64,000 bases of DNA, taken from the NCBI GenBank assembly GCA_963790965.1, contig CAWBQO010000006.1, positions 1,054,001 through 1,118,000 on the forward strand. The letters are read 5' to 3'. This stretch comes from CAWBQO01 sp963790965. GTDB lineage: Bacteria > Bacteroidota > Rhodothermia > Rhodothermales > DASSAV01. The notes below the pieces were generated by a model. It had not been told where the DNA came from, searched no databases, and worked only from the letters and a program-made list of their open reading frames with translations. Position 1 is the first letter of the stretch, and each line of letters starts with the position of its first letter. A program made the translations under genes and the position numbers. This document shows positions 59,988 through 64,000 of this stretch, piece by piece.

Positions 59988-60608
59988 GAGCATCTCTTCA
60001 AGTAGCGCAAGTTCATCCGGCTTCTCTTCGGTGAAGATCCATTCCGGGCGGAGATAGAAGCCGGGCACTGCTTCAGAACGGAAGGTGCCGCCTTCCGGAT
60101 GGACTTCTTCAAGCCTCTCTTCCCGCCGCACGTAAAACGTGGCTTCTTCGCGCAGCGGATCGATGATCCAGTACTCGCCAACGCCGGCTCGCTCGTAGCC
60201 GGTGAACTTGCGCGCATAGTCGTCGGTGCGGGACGAGGGGGAGACAATCTCCACCACAAGATCCGGCCCTTCAATGATCTCCAGGTCATGAATGATGCCG
60301 AGGCGCTCGCGGGCGACGAAGAGAAGGTCCGGCTCGTAGCCGTTGCGCTCGTCAATATGCACGAGCGAGCGGGAGCCGAGAACCTTGCCCAATCCTACCG
60401 AAGTGACGTAACCTCGCAGAAGAAAGGCCAGGAATCCCTGCAGATCCTCGTGCTGATACGTCGCTGGTGACATAATCTTTGCTACACCATCGATGAGATC
60501 GCCTTTCTGGTCTTCCTGAATGAAGGCCATGAACTCGGCGTACGACATCTTGCGCCGCGCCGCGCCGGGCTTGGCCTTTGAACGAGACTGTTTGACGGCG
60601 GTGGTCAT
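59970..60608 (-). CDS. Uma2-family (DUF820) endonuclease-like protein A
   Basis: This 212-aa protein of the Uma2/DUF820 family has a predicted PD-(D/E)XK nuclease fold. Core motifs are EPDLLFVARER, GPDLVVEIVSPSSRTDDYARK and GVGEYWIIDPL, with the Asp, Glu and Lys of the fold. The N-terminal YAEFMAFIQEDQKGDLIDGV is shared with genes B and C. The final KRPLK and stop are coded by the end of a repeat element. Its start (ATG 60608) overlaps the stop of gene B by 4 bp. The biological role of Uma2 proteins is unknown. Confidence 0.9.
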   Translation of the reverse strand: MTTAVKQSRSKAKPGAARRKMSYAEFMAFIQEDQKGDLIDGVAKIMSPATYQHEDLQGFLAFLLRGYVTSVGLGKVLGSRSLVHIDERNGYEPDLLFVARERLGIIHDLEIIEGPDLVVEIVSPSSRTDDYARKFTGYERAGVGEYWIIDPLREEATFYVRREERLEEVHPEGGTFRSEAVPGFYLRPEWIFTEEKPDELALLEEMLKRPLK

Positions 60609-61246
60609 GCGTTTTTACCGGCTTGCTGCATCTCATTAGCAATCGCGAGGGCGTCGGGAAGCTCCTTCCCGAAGAGCCATTCGGTGCGCAGGAAGAAGCC
60701 CGGCACTGCCTCGGAGTGAAAGACGCCCTCGACCGGCTCCGAAGGCTTGAACTCGCCTTCTTGCAGGACATAGAAGTCGGCTTGCCGGCGTTCCGCGTCG
60801 ATGATCCAATACTCCTTAACTCCCACCTTTTCGTACCCGATGAACTTCCGGACGCGGTCGTCTGTGCGCGAGGAAGCCGATACGATCTCCACGACAAGGT
60901 CGGGCCCCTCCACGACTTCCAGCGGGTGAATCGCGCCTGTCCGTTCGCGCGAGACGAAGAGAATATCCGGTTCAAAGCCGTTCTGCTCGTCTATGCGGAC
61001 GAGCGTGCGCGATCCTAGGACGTCGCCGAGATCTCGACGGCTCGCGAACATAAGAAGAAGTCCGGAGAGGAATGCTTGCAGCCGTTCATGCTGATAAGAA
61101 GCCGGTGACATAATCTTTGCTACACCATCGATGAGATCGCCCTTCTGGTCTTCCTGGATGAAGTCCATGAACTCGGCGTACGACATCTTGCGCCGCGCCG
61201 CGCCGGGCTTGGCCTTTGAAAGGGGCTGTTTGACGGCGGTGGTCAT
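60605..61246 (-). CDS. Uma2-family (DUF820) endonuclease-like protein B
   Basis: This 213-aa protein has the same family and layout as gene A. Motifs are EPDILFVSRERTG, GPDLVVEIVSASSRTDDRVRK and GVKEYWIIDAERRQ. The C-terminus differs from A and C (MQQAGKNA). It overlaps gene A (stop TGA within ATGA). A MITE-like element lies just upstream, 17 bp from its ATG. Confidence 0.9.
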   Translation of the reverse strand: MTTAVKQPLSKAKPGAARRKMSYAEFMDFIQEDQKGDLIDGVAKIMSPASYQHERLQAFLSGLLLMFASRRDLGDVLGSRTLVRIDEQNGFEPDILFVSRERTGAIHPLEVVEGPDLVVEIVSASSRTDDRVRKFIGYEKVGVKEYWIIDAERRQADFYVLQEGEFKPSEPVEGVFHSEAVPGFFLRTEWLFGKELPDALAIANEMQQAGKNA

Positions 61247-61263
61247 GACGGAGTCCCTCGCTT

Positions 61264-61437
61264 AAGAGCCTGTTGATTTACAATGGGTGGTTTTTATCCA
61301 ATACTGATTATGCTCTACGCGCGTCTTAAAGGCTGCATAACACCCCCTTGAATCCCCCTCAAGGGGGAGGTCGCGTCGGTACGTTGATCCATAATGACAG
61401 CTACATACGGCGCTTTCCATTACTTCAACGGCCTCTT
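61264..61437 (+). repeat. MITE-like element, copy 5
   Basis: This 174-bp copy is nearly identical to copy 4 (one base shorter). Left end AAGAGCCTGTTGATTTAC, right end TTACTTCAACGGCCTCTT, hairpin CCCCCTTGA...TCAAGGGGG. It fills the gap between the stop of gene C and the start of gene B exactly. Confidence 0.85.
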
Positions 61438-62064
61438 GAGCATCTCTTCAAGTAGCGCAAGTTCATCCAGCTTCTCTTCGGTGAAGATCCATTCCGGGCG
61501 GAGATAGAAGCCGGGCACTGCTTCAGAACGGAAGGTGCCGCCTTCCGGATGGACTTCTTCAAGCCTCTCTTCCCGCCGCACGTAAAACGTGGCTTCTTCG
61601 CGCAGCGGATCGATGATCCAGTACTCGCCAACGCCGGCGCGCTCGTAGCCGGTGAACTTGCGCGCATAGTCGTCGGTGCGGGACGAGGGGGAGACAATCT
61701 CCACCACAAGATCCGGCCCTTCGATGATCTCCAGGTCATGAATGATGCCGAGGCGCTCGCGGGCGACGAAGAGAAGGTCCGGCTCATAGCCGTTGTGCTC
61801 GTCGATGCGCACGAGGGAGCGGGAACCAAGTATCTGCCCCAGCCCTCGTCTATTAATAAACACCGAAAGAAGTGTAAACAGAATCCCAAACAGCCGCTCG
61901 TGCTGATACGTCGCTGGTGACATAATCTTTGCTACACCATCGATGAGATCGCCTTTCTGGTCTTCCTGAATGAAGGCCATGAACTCGGCATAGGTCATGC
62001 GGCGCGATTCCTTGTTCCGCGTCGCTCGCATGAGGGAGGAAGCAGCCTGGCTCATTGTGTTCAC
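61420..62064 (-). CDS. Uma2-family (DUF820) endonuclease-like protein C
   Basis: This 214-aa protein is almost identical to gene A from EPDLLFVARER to the end (KRPLK), but differs in the N-terminal part (MSQAASSLMRATRNKESRRM). Start GTG 62064 overlaps the stop of the VWA gene; ATG 62055 (MSQAASS) is the alternative. The shared C-terminal part with different N-termini indicates recombination between array members. Confidence 0.9.
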   Translation of the reverse strand: MNTMSQAASSLMRATRNKESRRMTYAEFMAFIQEDQKGDLIDGVAKIMSPATYQHERLFGILFTLLSVFINRRGLGQILGSRSLVRIDEHNGYEPDLLFVARERLGIIHDLEIIEGPDLVVEIVSPSSRTDDYARKFTGYERAGVGEYWIIDPLREEATFYVRREERLEEVHPEGGTFRSEAVPGFYLRPEWIFTEEKLDELALLEEMLKRPLK

Positions 62065-63161
62065 CGGGTTTTTTTACGGCGATTACGAACGAAATCTTCG
62101 AAGATGAACTCGCCGAGGTTGTCGAGATCGGCGTAGTAGGCGCGGCCCTGATTGGCTTCCGTCATTTCGTGGACGAAGCGCTGAAGATACGGGTCGTGGG
62201 CGATCATGAACGTGGTGATCGTAATGCCTTCCCGGCGGCAGATGACGGCTTCATCCAGCACTTTGTTGACGATCTTGCGGTCCAACCCATAGGCGTTGCG
62301 GTACATTCGCCCGTACTCCAGGTGGCAACTCGGCTTGCCGTCGGTGATCATGAAGATCTGCTTGTTGCGGTTCTTCCGGCGGCGAAGAATGTCCCGTGCG
62401 CGCTGCAGACCGGCGCGCGTGTTGGTGTAGAACGGGCCCACCTGCAGGTAGGGGAGGTCCTTCACGGCCACCTCCCACGCCTCGTTGCCGAAGGCGACGA
62501 TGTCGAGCGAGTCTTTGGGATAGCGCGTCATGATAAGCTCCGAGAGCGCCATCGCGGTGCGGCGGGCGGGCGTAATCCGGTCTTCTCCGTAAAGAATCAT
62601 GGAGTGGGAGAGATCGATCATGAGCACGGTTGCCACCGAGGTGTTATGATCGGTCTCATAGATCTCGAAGTCGTCTTCCGCCAGATTCCACTCGTCGATA
62701 CCGCTCCGGCGATAGGAGTTCGACATGGTGCCCGTCACGTCGATTCGCTGCGGATCATCACCGAACTGCCACCGCCGCGTCTCAGCCTGCCGCTCATCGC
62801 CCGCACCCGGATACGGCGTTTTGTGGCGACCCGGGCTGCTCTTCCGCAACCGGCTGAAGATGTCCTCGAGCGAGCGCTGCCTGAGCGAGCGCTCCGTGCG
62901 GGCCGTAATCCGGACGGTGCCGCCGGCGTCCTCCTCCAGGAAGCCCTGCTTTTTGAGCTCTTCGATAAAGTCGCCCATGCCCATGCCTTCGTCCGAGAGG
63001 CCGTAGCGAGCGTCGAGCTGCGTGAGCCAGTTTAGCGCCTCGGCAGCATCGCCTGCCGTGAACTGCAGGAGTTGTTGAAAGAGATCGAGCAGCTTCTCGA
63101 ACGTCGTGCCCGGCGGCCCGTGCTGCTCATCAACCCACTGCGTGTAGCGAAAAGAATTCAT
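62061..63161 (-). CDS. VWA-domain protein
   Basis: This 366-aa cytosolic protein has a von Willebrand A domain (about 185-350). The MIDAS motif DLSHS is in LMIDLSHSMILYGEDR, with IFMITDGKPS later. The N-terminal half (about 1-170) is helical, with FIEELKKQGFLEEDAGGTVRIT and RSLRQRSLEDIF. Such proteins often work with MoxR-type AAA ATPases, but none is in this window. Start ATG 63161 (MNSFRYTQWVDE). Its stop overlaps the start of Uma2 gene C. Confidence 0.9.
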   Translation of the reverse strand: MNSFRYTQWVDEQHGPPGTTFEKLLDLFQQLLQFTAGDAAEALNWLTQLDARYGLSDEGMGMGDFIEELKKQGFLEEDAGGTVRITARTERSLRQRSLEDIFSRLRKSSPGRHKTPYPGAGDERQAETRRWQFGDDPQRIDVTGTMSNSYRRSGIDEWNLAEDDFEIYETDHNTSVATVLMIDLSHSMILYGEDRITPARRTAMALSELIMTRYPKDSLDIVAFGNEAWEVAVKDLPYLQVGPFYTNTRAGLQRARDILRRRKNRNKQIFMITDGKPSCHLEYGRMYRNAYGLDRKIVNKVLDEAVICRREGITITTFMIAHDPYLQRFVHEMTEANQGRAYYADLDNLGEFIFEDFVRNRRKKTR

Positions 63162-63310
63162 CGTCGGTGCAGGATAGCGCCAGGATACCGGCGGCAAACG
63201 CCTGCCGGGAAAGTGGTTACGACCTTCTACCCGCAATTGTTTTACGCTCCGGCCCAGTGTCCGCGCGTGCTCAAGTGAGGCGTTGCCGGGATATTCCCTC
63301 AGGTGCAAGG

Positions 63311-64000
63311 TCACGCGCCTTTGTTGGGACGATCCAGGTAGCGACGGGCGGTTTCGTGCGCGTCCCCCCAGTTCTTCATCCGAAGCACCTGCCGGTAGGC
63401 TTCGACGGCGCGGGTTCGGTTGCCAAGCGCATCGAGCGCCATTCCCTGCCGCAGAAGGCCCCACACCTTGAAGTAAGTGTCGGTCGGACGTTCGCGCGTG
63501 AGGCGTTCGAGCTGGGAGAGATTCGCCATGGCGTCCGCGTAGAGGCCCATGTTCATCCGGATGCGCGCGATGTAGTAGAACGATTGCTCGGCGGCGGCCT
63601 GGTTATACCCCGGCTTCTTCTCTCGAAAGGCGCGGATAATGCGCTCGAAGCTCTCTTCCGCCTTGTCCCACTCGCCCCAGCGGTACTGTACGCGCGCTTG
63701 AAAGGCATGGAAGAACGGGTTATTGGGATGCTTCTTGCGAAGAAGGTCCGCGTAGTAAAACGTCTTTTCGCGGTCGTTCTCGAAGAGGTAGTAGATCTGA
63801 AGGAGAAAGTACGCCGCCTCGGTTTGCAGAAAGCGGCCCCGGCTGGCGGTTCTTTCCAGTTCGCGAATGCCCAGCAGGCGGTTGCCGCGTGGAAAGAACA
63901 CCATGATCGGCTTCGTGAACGGATAACGTTCCGGCACGACGTCCGCGTAATAGTCGTAGATGCCTTTGCCGAAGATGTAGTCGTGATTGCCGGGATGCTT
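63311..64000 (-). CDS. TPR-repeat protein (partial, runs off the window)
   Basis: The frame is open through position 64000, so the N-terminus is outside. The 229 visible residues are helical with tetratricopeptide-like repeats (EAAYFLLQIYYLFENDREKTFYYADLLRKKHPNNPFFHAFQA, EWDKAEESFERII, QGMALDALGNRTRAVEAYRQVL). The segment YIFGKGIYDYYADVVPERYPFTKP at the visible start fits large lipid/outer-membrane-linked TPR proteins of Bacteroidota, but the family is not certain. Confidence 0.8.
   Translation of the reverse strand, partial: KHPGNHDYIFGKGIYDYYADVVPERYPFTKPIMVFFPRGNRLLGIRELERTASRGRFLQTEAAYFLLQIYYLFENDREKTFYYADLLRKKHPNNPFFHAFQARVQYRWGEWDKAEESFERIIRAFREKKPGYNQAAAEQSFYYIARIRMNMGLYADAMANLSQLERLTRERPTDTYFKVWGLLRQGMALDALGNRTRAVEAYRQVLRMKNWGDAHETARRYLDRPNKGA

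Larger units (their letters stand above)
59640..61790 (-). repeat. Partial tandem duplication of a Uma2 gene unit, period 1451 bp
   Basis: The stretch 59640-60340 recurs at 61091-61790 with an offset of 1451 bp (1450 after one single-base gap). It covers the Uma2 N-terminal segment, the MITE-like element and the C-terminal two thirds of the next Uma2 gene. Near 60345 the two copies start to differ, then become alike again in the gene starts. This suggests unequal crossing-over between Uma2 genes. Confidence 0.8.

Overview
This window is most likely from the chromosome of a GC-rich member of the Rhodothermota/Rhodothermales side of the Bacteroidota. Supporting signs are secreted proteins with PNP-type Por-secretion C-terminal domains, a DUF4835/PorD-type type IX secretion protein, a PorV/PorQ-type outer-membrane protein, a large TonB-dependent receptor with a carboxypeptidase-regulatory-like N-terminus, a glycine-rich RRM protein, and few Shine-Dalgarno sequences. 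No ribosomal RNA or CRISPR array was seen. There is one tRNA, Leu(CAA).

Layout. 0-11.4 kb holds housekeeping genes (end of a family-4 uracil-DNA glycosylase, dnaB, an SDR, ahcY, mgsA, a 7Fe ferredoxin, queG, ychF) plus a 1355-aa secreted metalloprotease. 11.6-23.5 kb holds a small secreted protein, DUF4835/PorD, a macro-domain protein, an RRM protein, a cupin, a minus-strand run (single-membrane-span protein, PilM/DUF3822-like protein, rsmD, coaD, frameshifted aminotransferase), pdxJ, era, tRNA-Leu and a nucleotide-sugar dehydrogenase with many frameshifts.

23.6-47.2 kb is the most coherent accessory region, an amino-sugar polymer (chitin and/or peptidoglycan glycan) utilisation locus. It has a LacI-type regulator with a candidate operator, a lipoprotein, a TonB receptor without a recognisable SusD, a 725-aa secreted partner, a PorV-like barrel, a secreted beta-propeller protein, a GHL10 hydrolase, a ROK sugar kinase, an MFS permease, a SIS-domain sugar isomerase and NagA. 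These are followed by a run of exported enzymes: GH9, a GH18-like protein, an N-acetylmuramoyl-alanine amidase, a GH20 hexosaminidase, a GH18 chitinase with a sorting domain, and a PIG-L deacetylase. The proposed flow is extracellular depolymerisation and trimming, TonB import, MFS uptake, ROK phosphorylation and NagA deacetylation. No nagB is visible, so the SIS protein is a candidate for the missing step.

47.2-64 kb holds a repeat-rich spacer, alanine dehydrogenase, a lipoprotein, a methyltransferase, lexA with a candidate operator, recO, an ADP-ribosylglycohydrolase-family protein, ccmB-C-D-E, another methyltransferase, mgtE, rsmA, an array of Uma2-family genes (three full, one fragment), a VWA protein and a truncated TPR protein. 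The main new observation is a family of five ~175-bp elements, all in one orientation, with terminal inverted repeats and a central hairpin. They abut stop codons and form the spacers of the Uma2 array. Three copies of a separate short repeat, with core TGTCATCCTGA...GAAGGATCT, lie in the 47.5-48.0 kb spacer.
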